64,000 bases of DNA from Paralteromonas sediminis (GTDB taxonomy: Bacteria > Pseudomonadota > Gammaproteobacteria > Enterobacterales > Alteromonadaceae), in contig NZ_RPOK01000003.1 in NCBI RefSeq assembly GCF_003820355.1, positions 537,686-601,685 on the forward strand, read 5' to 3'. The position numbers and the translations under genes were made by a program. This document shows, in pieces, positions 17,981 to 26,150 of this stretch (position 1 is its first letter; every line of letters starts with the position of its first letter). Below the pieces are notes generated by a model. It saw only the letters and a list, made by a program, of their open reading frames with translations. It searched no databases and was not told the DNA's origin.

Positions 17981-20128
17981 GTGGCTATGCAAAAGACACT
18001 CCCACCGTTTTACTACCTGGATCACTTCAAAGAGTTTCTGTCTTTTTTTGATGGCGACAACGCAGGCCTTTTGCCTTCACATGTGACGGAATTTATAAGG
18101 AGTTTCCACGCACTTAACCAATATCAACAGGCTATTGTTGTTAGAGTAGCAAATCGGAAATACCCGCTAGTTGCAACCCGAACACTGCAGCACGAGGAAA
18201 TCCTGCACCCCTCTCATTGCATCGCAGAGCTCGTAGAACTCGGTGTATTAGGTCTGCCCGAAGAGGCGCCGATAGCAGCGATTACACAGGCCTTAACGAA
18301 AACGGAATTGCTTTTATTAATGTCACAAAATAGCGCGGTTTGTGTACCTGCTAGTGCCACTAAAAGTGCCGTGATTCAGGCATGCCAAGAAAATCTGACA
18401 ACATCAAACCTTTCGTTCAAAGGCATCGACTACATCTATCGCCGCTTTGACCCTGCCATTAAATTTTTATTGTTTGTTTATTTTGGTCACTTGCGCGGCA
18501 AGTTAAATCAATTTTCTATGCGTGATCTTGGGGTAATGCGTACTCGCTCTGACGCCGTGACCGGAGAAGCCCGATTTGCAGATGCTGAGGATGCACAGGC
18601 TGCGTTTTACTATGCTTGCCAGCGCGAAGAGATAGCCGCAAAAACCTTGTCGGAGTTACCCGATTTAGCCACGTTGCCTAATGTAACGTCAAAAGAGGCA
18701 GCCCGTCAGAAAGCTAAATTCCTTTATGAAGCCGGTAAATATGCGTTAGTCATAGATCGTCACTGGGCACTACACGCCATGGCATTGTCTGAGTGTGATG
18801 AGGCAAAAGAAAAGTGGTTGCGAGAAACCTACAAAGACGGTCACAAAGCCTGTGTTCAGACAAAACTTGAAGCCATTATTGAGGGCGGGGGGTCTGAAAA
18901 ACTGCTGTTGTTCGCTGAAGACTTTTATGCAAGGAAGTACAAACAAAAACGCACCAGCACATTAACCGACATGCTACGAAATGCAACCCATAGCATTGGC
19001 ATAGACAGTCGGTATAACCAGCAGGTGGAGCAAGGAGTAATAGGGTATTACCAGCGCAAGGGCATTAAAGCCTGGCGAACTGAAAATGAATTATGGCGAA
19101 GTTTGTTTGGCTTAACCTTTTGGCCCTTGCTGTTTGAAGGTGACAAAGGCGCGCTGAGCAATGAGTTTGATCGCCGTCCGGCATTACTCCGTCACAATGA
19201 GTTTTACCAGCAATGCGGTGACCAGATAGATCAGTTACTCGCAACGCTGAGCCAAAAAGACGCCCTTTTTGCGCATATTTTAAAACAAGCAACGGCCCAT
19301 TATGGCAAAGTAAATTCACTCTTTATGTGGCGAAGTAACCTATTGGACAAACTCAAGGTGTTGCTCGAACACGCTAATATTCAGTCATTATTAGATTTCC
19401 TCACCACGTTTACCAAAGATTTCAGCAATTTATCTGATGGCTATCCAGACATTATGGTGCTGGACGGTGAACAATTGCGGTTTGAAGAAATCAAAGCACC
19501 CGGTGATAAATTGAGGGCCAATCAATTATTGGCACTTCAGGTTCTAAAGCGACATGGGTTCGATATTCATATCACTCAAGTAGAATGGATTAGAGACCCA
19601 AATCAGCCCTACGTGGTTGTAGACATAGAAACTACTGGAGGCAGAGCAGGTAATCATCGCATTACAGAAGTCGGCATGGTGAAGATGGTGGCTGGCAAGA
19701 TAGTGGATGAATGGCAATCGTTGATTAATCCGCAACGTCACATTCCCTCTGCCATAACTCGACTCACAGGAATAGACAACAACATGGTTGCCAATGCGCC
19801 TTTATTCTGTGACGTGGCCGAGCAAATAGACACGTTTACCGATGGTTGTATTTTTGTTGCACATAACGTGAATTTTGACCTCGGCTTCATAAAAGAGGAA
19901 TTTGCTCGGTTGGAACAAAGTTACAGACGCCCCAAACTGTGTACCGTGCAAATGATGCGTAAAACGTATCCCGGATTGAAAAGCTATTCTCTTGCCGCGC
20001 TCACTGCACATTTCGATATAGGTATGACGCGCCATCACAGAGCCATGTCTGATGCCGTCGCCGCCAGCCAACTGCTCCTTTTAGCACTCAATAAGGAAAA
20101 TGAACAAAACACGCCTGCTCACGTATAG
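17981..20128 (+). CDS. FAN1-like VRR-NUC nuclease fused to a DnaQ-like 3'-5' exonuclease
   Basis: A 715-residue two-nuclease protein. Residues about 1-530 resemble bacterial FAN1-type proteins: helical N-terminal regions and a VRR-NUC domain with D490 (Y-P-D-I-M-V) and E503-I-K505 of the PD-(D/E)xK site. Residues about 545-705 are a DEDDh exonuclease: D548 and E550 (V-D-I-E-T-T-G), D633 (H-N-V-N-F-D), H686 and D691 (H-R-A-M-S-D-A). FAN1 enzymes cut flaps and unhook DNA crosslinks; the added exonuclease would trim 3' ends. An SOS box overlaps the start region, which supports a repair role. The start is either GTG 17981 or ATG 17987; neither has a clear ribosome site. Confidence 0.88.
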   Translation: MAMQKTLPPFYYLDHFKEFLSFFDGDNAGLLPSHVTEFIRSFHALNQYQQAIVVRVANRKYPLVATRTLQHEEILHPSHCIAELVELGVLGLPEEAPIAAITQALTKTELLLLMSQNSAVCVPASATKSAVIQACQENLTTSNLSFKGIDYIYRRFDPAIKFLLFVYFGHLRGKLNQFSMRDLGVMRTRSDAVTGEARFADAEDAQAAFYYACQREEIAAKTLSELPDLATLPNVTSKEAARQKAKFLYEAGKYALVIDRHWALHAMALSECDEAKEKWLRETYKDGHKACVQTKLEAIIEGGGSEKLLLFAEDFYARKYKQKRTSTLTDMLRNATHSIGIDSRYNQQVEQGVIGYYQRKGIKAWRTENELWRSLFGLTFWPLLFEGDKGALSNEFDRRPALLRHNEFYQQCGDQIDQLLATLSQKDALFAHILKQATAHYGKVNSLFMWRSNLLDKLKVLLEHANIQSLLDFLTTFTKDFSNLSDGYPDIMVLDGEQLRFEEIKAPGDKLRANQLLALQVLKRHGFDIHITQVEWIRDPNQPYVVVDIETTGGRAGNHRITEVGMVKMVAGKIVDEWQSLINPQRHIPSAITRLTGIDNNMVANAPLFCDVAEQIDTFTDGCIFVAHNVNFDLGFIKEEFARLEQSYRRPKLCTVQMMRKTYPGLKSYSLAALTAHFDIGMTRHHRAMSDAVAASQLLLLALNKENEQNTPAHV

Positions 20129-20158
20129 AGTGCAAAAGCAGTTACTGAATTTCAGCAT

Positions 20159-20431
20159 ATGTCACATACGCCCGAACTGGATGACGCGAGTCAGTCTCGC
20201 ATTATTGAAATGGCATGGGAAGATCGCACCCCATTTGAAGCCATCGAAAAGCTCTATGGGTTGAGCGAACCCGAGGTTATTCGATTGATGCGCGCAAATC
20301 TGAAAAAAAAGACCTTCGAAAACTGGCGAGCCAGAGTCAGTGGTAGAAAAACCAAACATTCAAAACTGCGCCCTGCAGGCGTAACGCGGGGATATTGCCC
20401 AACGCAATACAAACCAGTGCGCAAACGCTGA
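20159..20431 (+). CDS. TIGR03643/DUF2805-family protein
   Basis: A 90-residue cytoplasmic protein with the family pattern I-I-E-M-A-W-E-D-R-T-P-F-E-A-I, a helix-turn-helix-like middle (G-L-S-E-P-E-V-I-R-L-M-R) and W-R-A-R-V-S-G-R-K-T-K-H. DNA binding is plausible from the HTH-like arrangement but unproven. It follows the fused nuclease by 30 bases on the same strand and may share its transcript. Confidence 0.8.
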   Translation: MSHTPELDDASQSRIIEMAWEDRTPFEAIEKLYGLSEPEVIRLMRANLKKKTFENWRARVSGRKTKHSKLRPAGVTRGYCPTQYKPVRKR

Positions 20432-20503
20432 CAATGAGATGTTGACCTTTTCGCGAAATAGCGGCAAGGTGAAATGACCAAGTACAGCAACTACGAGAAG
20501 AAC

Positions 20504-20686
20504 ATGAAAATAGTGAAAATTGCCGTGATAATGGCCACTTTTGGACTACTCAGCGCTTGCGCCCCTGAGGTAGGGAGTGAAGCCTGGTGCGAAGATATGA
20601 AAGAGAAGCCCAAAGGCGACTGGACAGCCAATGAACTCAAAGAATACACCACAAGTTGTGTATTCAAGAGTGGTGATGACGAGTAA
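20504..20686 (+). CDS. DUF3012-family small lipoprotein
   Basis: A 60-residue lipoprotein precursor with a signal peptide ending in the lipobox L-L-S-A-C, then the compact C-A-P-E-V-G-S-E-A-W-C-E-D-M-K-E-K-P-K-G-D-W motif of DUF3012. Role unknown; it is probably outer-membrane attached. An upstream in-frame ATG at 20474 has a good ribosome site (AAGGTG) and would add ten polar residues before the hydrophobic core, so the start is not certain. Confidence 0.75.
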   Translation: MKIVKIAVIMATFGLLSACAPEVGSEAWCEDMKEKPKGDWTANELKEYTTSCVFKSGDDE

Positions 20687-20697
20687 CTTGTCACACA

Positions 20698-21093
20698 CTA
20701 TTTGAGGAAATCCTCTAATTGTCTTTTTAGCGGGTGTGGGAGATAAGCAACATTGTCAGCGCCTCTCATACGCGCTGTAAACTCCACGTGCCGTACCATG
20801 TTTTTAAACGTCTCTGAACGAACAACTTCTCTTATTTCTTGTTCAATGTCAGTGATTATGTTGTCACACCCCTCTTCGTTCACTCGTTTGACAATGGCGC
20901 GCTTTGAGTAGGCTCTCCACTCCTGAATGTAGGAGTCGTATAGCCTTTCCGGATAGATATCCAGTTCCCGCACATCCTGTCCTAAATCGGTATTGTCGTT
21001 GGGGATGGAAAGAACAAAACGCAACGCAAAGAGGCGTTTTAGAGGCACATTATCAATGGAAAAATGAGCGATCACGTCTGTGGCATTCATCAT
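20698..21093 (-). CDS. Conserved-looking hypothetical protein, 131 residues
   Basis: I do not recognise this protein. It is mostly helical, charged and without signal or membrane segment; the middle holds R-A-Y-S-K-R-A-I-V-K-R-V-N-E-E-G-C. Codon use resembles its neighbours and it fills the space between the DUF3012 lipoprotein (convergent) and the ECF sigma region (divergent). The start could be either of two consecutive ATG codons. Confidence 0.6.
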   Translation of the reverse strand: MMNATDVIAHFSIDNVPLKRLFALRFVLSIPNDNTDLGQDVRELDIYPERLYDSYIQEWRAYSKRAIVKRVNEEGCDNIITDIEQEIREVVRSETFKNMVRHVEFTARMRGADNVAYLPHPLKRQLEDFLK

Positions 21094-21142
21094 TTACACT
21101 TCAATTTTGCAATTTTGATCCAAACAATTCTATTTTACGTTT

Positions 21143-21215
21143 TTGAATAGGCACTGTTGAAGTGTGTACGCGTTCTTGCTGTTTTGGCTCACCTTTTTGG
21201 TGAGCCTTTTTTTTT
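21143..21215 (+). ncRNA. Possible small RNA with its own promoter and terminator
   Basis: A promoter-like pair TTGCAA (21107-21112) and TATTTT (21131-21136), 18 bases apart, is followed after about 50 bases by a strong intrinsic terminator. No open reading frame of note lies between, and no plus-strand gene ends here. A transcript of about 70 bases ending in a hairpin plus U-run would look like an Hfq-type small RNA, or a leader that ends early ahead of the ECF sigma gene. Proposed from sequence signals only. Confidence 0.3.
21186..21215 (+). terminator. Strong orphan intrinsic terminator
   Basis: GGCTCACC-TTTTT-GGTGAGCC forms a perfect 8-base stem, followed by nine T. It faces the plus direction, although the nearest plus-strand gene ends 500 bases upstream. 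Confidence 0.85.
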
Positions 21216-21297
21216 GAAAAAAATAAACGAAAACAAAACTTTTTTTTCCCGCCTTTCGACTTAATAATCAACACAACCATCTTTACAGGAATATCAG

Positions 21298-21855
21298 GTG
21301 TTTAAGCGTCAAGATGACACACTGGTGAAAAAAGCACTTCGAGGTGATGAAAGGGCTTGGATCGCATTGATAGAACGCTATGAAAAAGCCATATACAACT
21401 ACGGTATTCGTATGGCTGGCAGTCATGCAGACGCAGCTGACTTAATGCAAGATATTTTTCTGTCTGTTTACAAGAGTCTGGACAGCTATCGGGGCGGAAA
21501 CGAGGGCAGCTTTAAATGTTGGCTATTCCGCATCGCCCATTTTCGCTGTGTTGAATTCTATCGTCGCAAACGCCCTCATGACGGACTTGATGATGTGCCA
21601 GAGCAGGCCTGTGAAGGAACGACACCAGAACAAGGTGTGCTAAACGCCAACGAGTTTGGCGATCTACATGTGGCAATGCAAACCTTGCCGATGAATCAAA
21701 AAGCGGTGGTTGAACTTAAATTTTTTGGTCAGTTCACGTTTGATGAAATAGCCTCCCAACTGGGTATTTCTTCAAATACAGTAAAATCACGACTTTATTC
21801 AGCACTCGATAAATTGAAATATGCGCTGGAGGATAACTATGCCGACTATCAGTAA
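21298..21855 (+). CDS. ECF-family RNA polymerase sigma factor
   Basis: A 185-residue group 4 sigma factor. Region 2 includes A-D-L-M-Q-D-I-F-L-S-V-Y-K and the F-K-C-W-L-F-R-I-A-H segment; region 4 has T-F-D-E-I-A-S-Q-L-G-I-S-S-N-T-V-K-S-R-L. The start is GTG with AGGA eight bases upstream. It overlaps the next gene by 17 bases, the usual sigma/anti-sigma coupling. Its regulon is unknown; the operon itself is the likeliest target. Confidence 0.92.
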   Translation: MFKRQDDTLVKKALRGDERAWIALIERYEKAIYNYGIRMAGSHADAADLMQDIFLSVYKSLDSYRGGNEGSFKCWLFRIAHFRCVEFYRRKRPHDGLDDVPEQACEGTTPEQGVLNANEFGDLHVAMQTLPMNQKAVVELKFFGQFTFDEIASQLGISSNTVKSRLYSALDKLKYALEDNYADYQ

Positions 21856-22471
21856 TGAAGCGCTTTTGGCGAAATGGTTGGACAATGCATTGTCCAAAGA
21901 GGAACAAGCCCTGTTTGAAGCCCGATACATAGAAGACAGTGACTTTTCGGCCAGGGTTGATACGGCTAACCGCGTTGCATTTGAAGTAGATCAGCCTGGG
22001 CATGTGCCACCCGCCTGGGACAAGCAGCAAACGGTCGCATTTTCAAGACAACCTTCACACAATCGTTGGTCTTGGATGCCTGCTGCATCAATGGCCATGT
22101 CGTTTGCGGCCATTGTGATGGTAGTAACAGGTTTTGAAGTAAACATGCAAGATGGTCGCGTTCAAATGGGATTTGACTTAGGCCCTTCGCAACAGGAAGT
22201 GGCTGCATTACTGGACGAAAAAATGGCACAACACCAACAAAATAATCAGGTTTTGCTGGCCCAGTATATCGATGCACTGCAAGAACAAAACAGAGAGAGT
22301 CGCACAGAGTTAACCCGCTTCCTGTTGGATACAAGCAGAGAAGAACGACGTGAAGACTTTGCAGAATTAATCAAATTTATTAATGAGCAGCGCGACGACG
22401 ATCAGCGTTTTTATGCTCGCCAGTTAAACAAACTTGAAGCTGAAGTGTACTCAGCGTCTCTACAGGAGTAA
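21839..22471 (+). CDS. Probable membrane anti-sigma factor
   Basis: A 210-residue protein starting inside the sigma gene; GGAGG lies six bases before the ATG at 21839. The N-terminal 70 residues are cytoplasmic-like with W-L-D-N-A-L-S-K-E-E-Q-A-L-F-E-A-R, similar in layout to anti-sigma domains but lacking a zinc H-x3-C-x2-C motif. One membrane segment lies near residues 80-97, followed by a long acidic/Gln-rich helical region likely outside the membrane. Anti-sigma function is inferred from position, overlap and topology, not from a recognised domain. Confidence 0.65.
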   Translation: MPTISNEALLAKWLDNALSKEEQALFEARYIEDSDFSARVDTANRVAFEVDQPGHVPPAWDKQQTVAFSRQPSHNRWSWMPAASMAMSFAAIVMVVTGFEVNMQDGRVQMGFDLGPSQQEVAALLDEKMAQHQQNNQVLLAQYIDALQEQNRESRTELTRFLLDTSREERREDFAELIKFINEQRDDDQRFYARQLNKLEAEVYSASLQE

Positions 22472-22476
22472 TCCCA

Positions 22477-23385
22477 ATGAAAAAGTTACTTTCCGCATTA
22501 TCAATGAGCTTTGTCATGGGCACTGCGTCGGCGGCAACGGATCCAGCTGAATTAAAAAAAGAGTTGGAAATTATGACCAGCGTCATTAATACCGCTATTC
22601 AGCAGCAGGACAGAAGAAGCCCAATCAGCATTCGTTCGACCCAAGCCACCTACTTGGCTAACCAAGGTGTAGTTTTCACATTTTCTGCAAAAGGCAGTCC
22701 TCGACAACTGTTCATCGACATAGCCGGATTGTCAGAGGCTTTCCCTCATGACGCTCCCTTGCCGCCCATTTCTATGAGCGCCACAGAAGGTGACGTTTCC
22801 TTTGAGTTTTCCACTGACTGGACTGAAATTAGCGGTGAAGCGCATGAGCGCGTTCGCGAAGCCTTGGAAGAAACAGCAGAAAAGCTCAGGGATTTGCGCT
22901 CTAGAGAGCGAGACATGTCCTGGCAGGAAAGAGAAGTAGAGCGAGAAGTGCGCGAATTAGAGTTTCAAATGAGGACATTGAAAGACCAAGCCAAGGAAGA
23001 GGTGAAAAAGGAACTGGAGAAAGTCAGAGAAAAGGAAAAGTCACTGGCCAAGCAAAGGGTCGAAGTACGGGAATACTTAGCTAAAGTTGAAAATGAGCAA
23101 AAAAAGAAGCGTGAAGAACGCATTGCAGCAAGAGAAAAGTTAACCAATCAGTTTCTATCAGACTTTGAAGCCCGCATCGGCGATGTGTTATGCCGGTTTG
23201 GAAGCGGCCTGCGAGCCTTGGACGAAGATGAAAATGTGACCTTTATTTTAAGCGACATAAAAACAGGTGAGGAAGGGAAATTAGACCGTATTTATGTATT
23301 TAGTCAAAAGCAGATTACCCGTTGTGTGCAGTCAAAAATAGACCAAAATGAATTGCTCTCAGCAGCGGTAATCTACGAATTCTAA
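22477..23385 (+). CDS. Exported coiled-coil protein of the ECF operon
   Basis: A 302-residue protein of no recognised family. It has a signal peptide (about 19 residues, ending T-A-S-A), a globular region to about residue 125, a highly charged heptad-like coiled coil at about 130-230 (very rich in Glu, Lys and Arg), and a globular C-terminus with two cysteines (C-R-F-G near 245 and R-C-V-Q near 287) that might form a disulfide. It follows the anti-sigma-like gene by 5 bases and ends before a terminator, so it is probably the effector or co-regulator of this stress module. Confidence 0.7.
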   Translation: MKKLLSALSMSFVMGTASAATDPAELKKELEIMTSVINTAIQQQDRRSPISIRSTQATYLANQGVVFTFSAKGSPRQLFIDIAGLSEAFPHDAPLPPISMSATEGDVSFEFSTDWTEISGEAHERVREALEETAEKLRDLRSRERDMSWQEREVEREVRELEFQMRTLKDQAKEEVKKELEKVREKEKSLAKQRVEVREYLAKVENEQKKKREERIAAREKLTNQFLSDFEARIGDVLCRFGSGLRALDEDENVTFILSDIKTGEEGKLDRIYVFSQKQITRCVQSKIDQNELLSAAVIYEF

Positions 23386-23698
23386 CAAAACAGAAAAAGC
23401 CTGAATTTATCAGGGGATAAAAAGTACAGAAAGGTTCCCTGCTTAAAATTCAAAACCGCCACCCGCTAAAGGGGGCGGTTTTTTTTACAATAGGCTTTGG
23501 CACTCACCTTAACTTTTGTTTTACCTACCGCAGAGGGTCTCCAATCCACTAGGCAAATTGATAACCTCCATTGAGTTTCACGTATGTGATGCTTAACCCT
23601 GACTACACTCATGCTCAAGTAGCGACTTTACTTTATTACCCACACACGCAAAGAAAGCAGGAAAAAGGCACGAAATCGCAGACCATGAGGCGTTAGAG
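23386..23698. other. 313-base gap: terminator plus unassigned sequence
   Basis: The first 100 bases hold the terminator of the ECF operon. In the rest I see no gene, no clear promoter and no long repeat, only a purine-rich stretch just before the small open frame at 23699. Confidence 0.5.
23453..23488 (+). terminator. Terminator of the ECF sigma operon
   Basis: AAAACCGCC and GGCGGTTTT arms with extra C/G pairs enclose a short loop and are followed by a run of eight T. It lies 68 bases after the stop of the coiled-coil gene. Confidence 0.88.
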
Positions 23699-23932
23699 AT
23701 GTTTTCTATATTGAACACAATTCTCAGAAGAACAGTACAATTGCTGCTCGTATTATTCGTTCTGGGGCTACTCTATTTTAGTATCACAATTTATCATATT
23801 CATCAGTGGAACCCCCTTTTAACAACACTCAGTTCACTGCAATACAATAACGCTAAGTCATTAACACAAGTAACGTCAGAGAGTAATGCGCTTCCCAAAA
23901 AACCTAATCTCCAACGGCAACTTGTACATTGA
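23699..23932 (+). CDS. Small single-pass membrane protein, hypothetical
   Basis: A 77-residue frame with one strong hydrophobic segment at about residues 12-33 (V-Q-L-L-L-V-L-F-V-L-G-L-L-Y-F-S) preceded by two Arg, then a polar tail. Purine-rich sequence (GAGG, AGAG) lies upstream of the ATG. It is isolated between the ECF operon and the convergent catalase-like gene. No family recognised; gene status is uncertain. Confidence 0.45.
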   Translation: MFSILNTILRRTVQLLLVLFVLGLLYFSITIYHIHQWNPLLTTLSSLQYNNAKSLTQVTSESNALPKKPNLQRQLVH

Positions 23933-23959
23933 CAAAATGTCAGGCTATTTTTTCAACGG

Positions 23960-24943
23960 CTATTGCCCACTCAATCGTTTTCCGAACGAAACCGCATAAG
24001 CCAAGGAGCGCATTTTCAACACAGGATCGTCACTCGGTGAGAAGCCTGCCGACATGATATTTGGATCAAAATTTACTGGCGTACAACCATCGCCGCCAGA
24101 CTGCTCAAGCACCAGTTTGCCTAACACAACCTTTTTACGGTCTTCTGGCCACTGAACAGACGGGTCAATCACTGCATCACCGTCTTCACCTATTATCGCG
24201 CTCAACGTGTAGCTAACAGTCCCGTCGTTGAGTTGTTCAGCCAATCGGTCAGCAAGAAACGGGTTACTCATGGCATTCGCCTGCTCAGCATCGAGTGTTT
24301 TTACTCCTAAATCGGGTGTGATGTGCCAACGAAACATTACCTGGTCGTTGTTCCCGTTATAAAAAAAGGTGTGCAACCCAAAAAACTCGGTATTGCCATA
24401 TGACGAGGCCGTTTTTGCCTGCTGATTCCACGCGAGATTAGCCTGGACGCTTGGGTTGTTTTTCACAAACTCCATGGTTTTTTGCGGATCTCTGTTGCCA
24501 TTTTCATCGGGTAATAACGTGGAAAGAAACCCAAAAAACGTGTCGGGGTCTTTACCCGCAAATACCGGAAAATTGTTCCCGGTAAACATATGACGGGTAC
24601 CGTCTGGCAGGCTTATCTGAACGCCCATACCACGCGTACCCGGCACGCGCTCATCAGCGGCAGGGTTTCCGCCACCCAGTGAAAAACGGATTGTGGCAGG
24701 CAAGTTACCGTTACTCAACAGCGGCGCATTGGTAAAAATATCGACTTTCGTGTTAGGTTCAAATCGGCCGCTTGCGCATACACCGGTAGCATGAGCCTTG
24801 CGTTCACCCGGTTGCTTTCCGCTGAGTTTTTCGAATAGGGCGATAAAGTCAGTGGCTTGTACGCGCTGCTCGGCATGAATGGGGGCGGTGTTAGCCAATA
24901 AAACACCGGATGCAACCGCGAACGCAATGGCAGATATTCTCAT
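23960..24943 (-). CDS. Exported catalase-related (SrpA-like) heme peroxidase
   Basis: A 327-residue mini-catalase with a signal peptide (about 24 residues, ending I-H-A). Family features: distal His in K-A-H-A-T-G near residue 50, R-G-M-G-V-Q-I, the N-N-F-P-V-F segment with the distal Asn, and the proximal Tyr in R-S-L-A-Y-A-V-S-F-G-K-R near the C-terminus. It is much shorter than true catalases and is probably a periplasmic peroxidase or catalase. It lies 102 bases downstream of the TetR gene on the same strand. Confidence 0.88.
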   Translation of the reverse strand: MRISAIAFAVASGVLLANTAPIHAEQRVQATDFIALFEKLSGKQPGERKAHATGVCASGRFEPNTKVDIFTNAPLLSNGNLPATIRFSLGGGNPAADERVPGTRGMGVQISLPDGTRHMFTGNNFPVFAGKDPDTFFGFLSTLLPDENGNRDPQKTMEFVKNNPSVQANLAWNQQAKTASSYGNTEFFGLHTFFYNGNNDQVMFRWHITPDLGVKTLDAEQANAMSNPFLADRLAEQLNDGTVSYTLSAIIGEDGDAVIDPSVQWPEDRKKVVLGKLVLEQSGGDGCTPVNFDPNIMSAGFSPSDDPVLKMRSLAYAVSFGKRLSGQ

Positions 24944-25045
24944 AATGATTCCTCTTGTGAACCTGGATAATCTTGAAAGACAAAGTGTGTACGTATGTGC
25001 TCTACAGACAGGACCACAACTGAAAAAATTTCCCGCTCCGTGCCA

Positions 25046-25618
25046 TTATTTTTTGAGACCTGTAACGAACACATTAATCGCGTCGGCTAGGTACGCCGGT
25101 GAATGTTTGACTCTTGCTATCAACATTGCTCCTTCCAGCAGACTTAAGTAGGCGCTGGCAAGTGATGACGCAGTTTCCACCTTTGCCACCAAACCCGATT
25201 GCTGCCCAGCGGTTATTGCTTGTGCTATCCAGCTTTCGAGTAAATCAAAAAAGACGTGTAATTGCTTACTCGCCACGTCAGGCAGCGAGAACATGTCACT
25301 GGCCAGCATACCGCACAAACAAAACTTTCCCCCGTTGACTTCCGACATATATACCTCACCTAGCGCCTCTAATCTGTTTAGTGGACTGGCGTGTTGCCGT
25401 TCGATATTCACCAAGACCTCACTGAATCTATCAATGTAGCGTTGTGTCATGGCGAGCGCCAAATCATGTTTGGTAGGAAAGTAGTAGTGAATACTCGACG
25501 TTTTTACGCCAACCTCGTTTTGTAGATCTTTATAGCTAAACGCATTGAAGCCTTGCTTTTGGGTTCGCTCCTGGGCAGCGTCTAACAATTTATGCGCGGT
25601 GGCGTTCAGTGTTTTCAT
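25046..25618 (-). CDS. TetR/AcrR-family transcriptional regulator
   Basis: A 190-residue regulator. The N-terminal HTH (F-S-Y-K-D-L-Q-N-E-V-G-V-K-T-S-S-I-H-Y-Y-F-P-T-K-H-D-L) is a standard TetR domain; the ligand-binding half contains a Cys pair (F-C-L-C-G-M-L near residue 100) that could sense electrophiles or oxidants. A palindrome just upstream of its start suggests autorepression. Position next to the peroxidase gene suggests that it is the target. Confidence 0.9.
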   Translation of the reverse strand: MKTLNATAHKLLDAAQERTQKQGFNAFSYKDLQNEVGVKTSSIHYYFPTKHDLALAMTQRYIDRFSEVLVNIERQHASPLNRLEALGEVYMSEVNGGKFCLCGMLASDMFSLPDVASKQLHVFFDLLESWIAQAITAGQQSGLVAKVETASSLASAYLSLLEGAMLIARVKHSPAYLADAINVFVTGLKK

Positions 25619-25632
25619 GACAACTCTTATAT

Positions 25633-25650
25633 CTATCTGTAGGTAGATAG
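25633..25650. promoter_or_regulatory. Palindromic operator, probably for the TetR regulator
   Basis: CTATCT and AGATAG are separated by GTAGGT, 15 bases upstream of the TetR ATG. A half-site-like copy (CTACAGACAG, 25002-25011; 9 of 10 bases match the operator's CTACAGATAG) lies upstream of the peroxidase gene, supporting a shared regulator. Confidence 0.6.
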
Positions 25651-25672
25651 TATAAAAATCCCGCTCATTTCG

Positions 25673-26125
25673 CTATTGTTTAGCCTGTTCCGCATTTTTT
25701 ACCGCAGCAATTCCCAGTCTCACAGCGTCACTGGGGTCTACTGTGAATTCGTTGAGTTCATGGGTTTGACCATTGATGCCAGTACTTCTAAACACCACTG
25801 ACACGGGGATCGCGTTCTGTACCGCTTTAGTGGCTGGGAATGAGGCCTTTACAATGTAGTCACACTTTTTTGCATTAATATCAATTATATGCTGATTAAA
25901 AGAGGTGACAGTAAACGCTGGATAGGATGGGTTTTCGGCAAGTGCAATGCCTTTTTTTTCTGCATTGGCAACAAGGTAGTCGCTGACTAACTCATTCAAA
26001 GCACTTACCAGCCGCTCCTGGTTATCTGGCGTGTCACAGTTTAAATGTGACGTGCCACAGCCAGAAACGAGTGTAATCGCAGCCGAGAAAATTACACCTT
26101 TTATCAATGTTATTCGTTTACTCAT
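25673..26125 (-). CDS. Hypothetical lipoprotein
   Basis: A 150-residue protein with a lipoprotein signal (lipobox L-V-S-G-C, Cys23) and a small alpha/beta-looking domain with three further cysteines near the N-terminus and middle (L-N-C-D-T and K-K-C-D-Y). No family recognised. It lies 25 bases downstream of the DUF368 gene on the same strand and may be co-transcribed. Confidence 0.65.
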   Translation of the reverse strand: MSKRITLIKGVIFSAAITLVSGCGTSHLNCDTPDNQERLVSALNELVSDYLVANAEKKGIALAENPSYPAFTVTSFNQHIIDINAKKCDYIVKASFPATKAVQNAIPVSVVFRSTGINGQTHELNEFTVDPSDAVRLGIAAVKNAEQAKQ

Positions 26126-26150
26126 TACACACCTCCAACGGCTACGCTAG

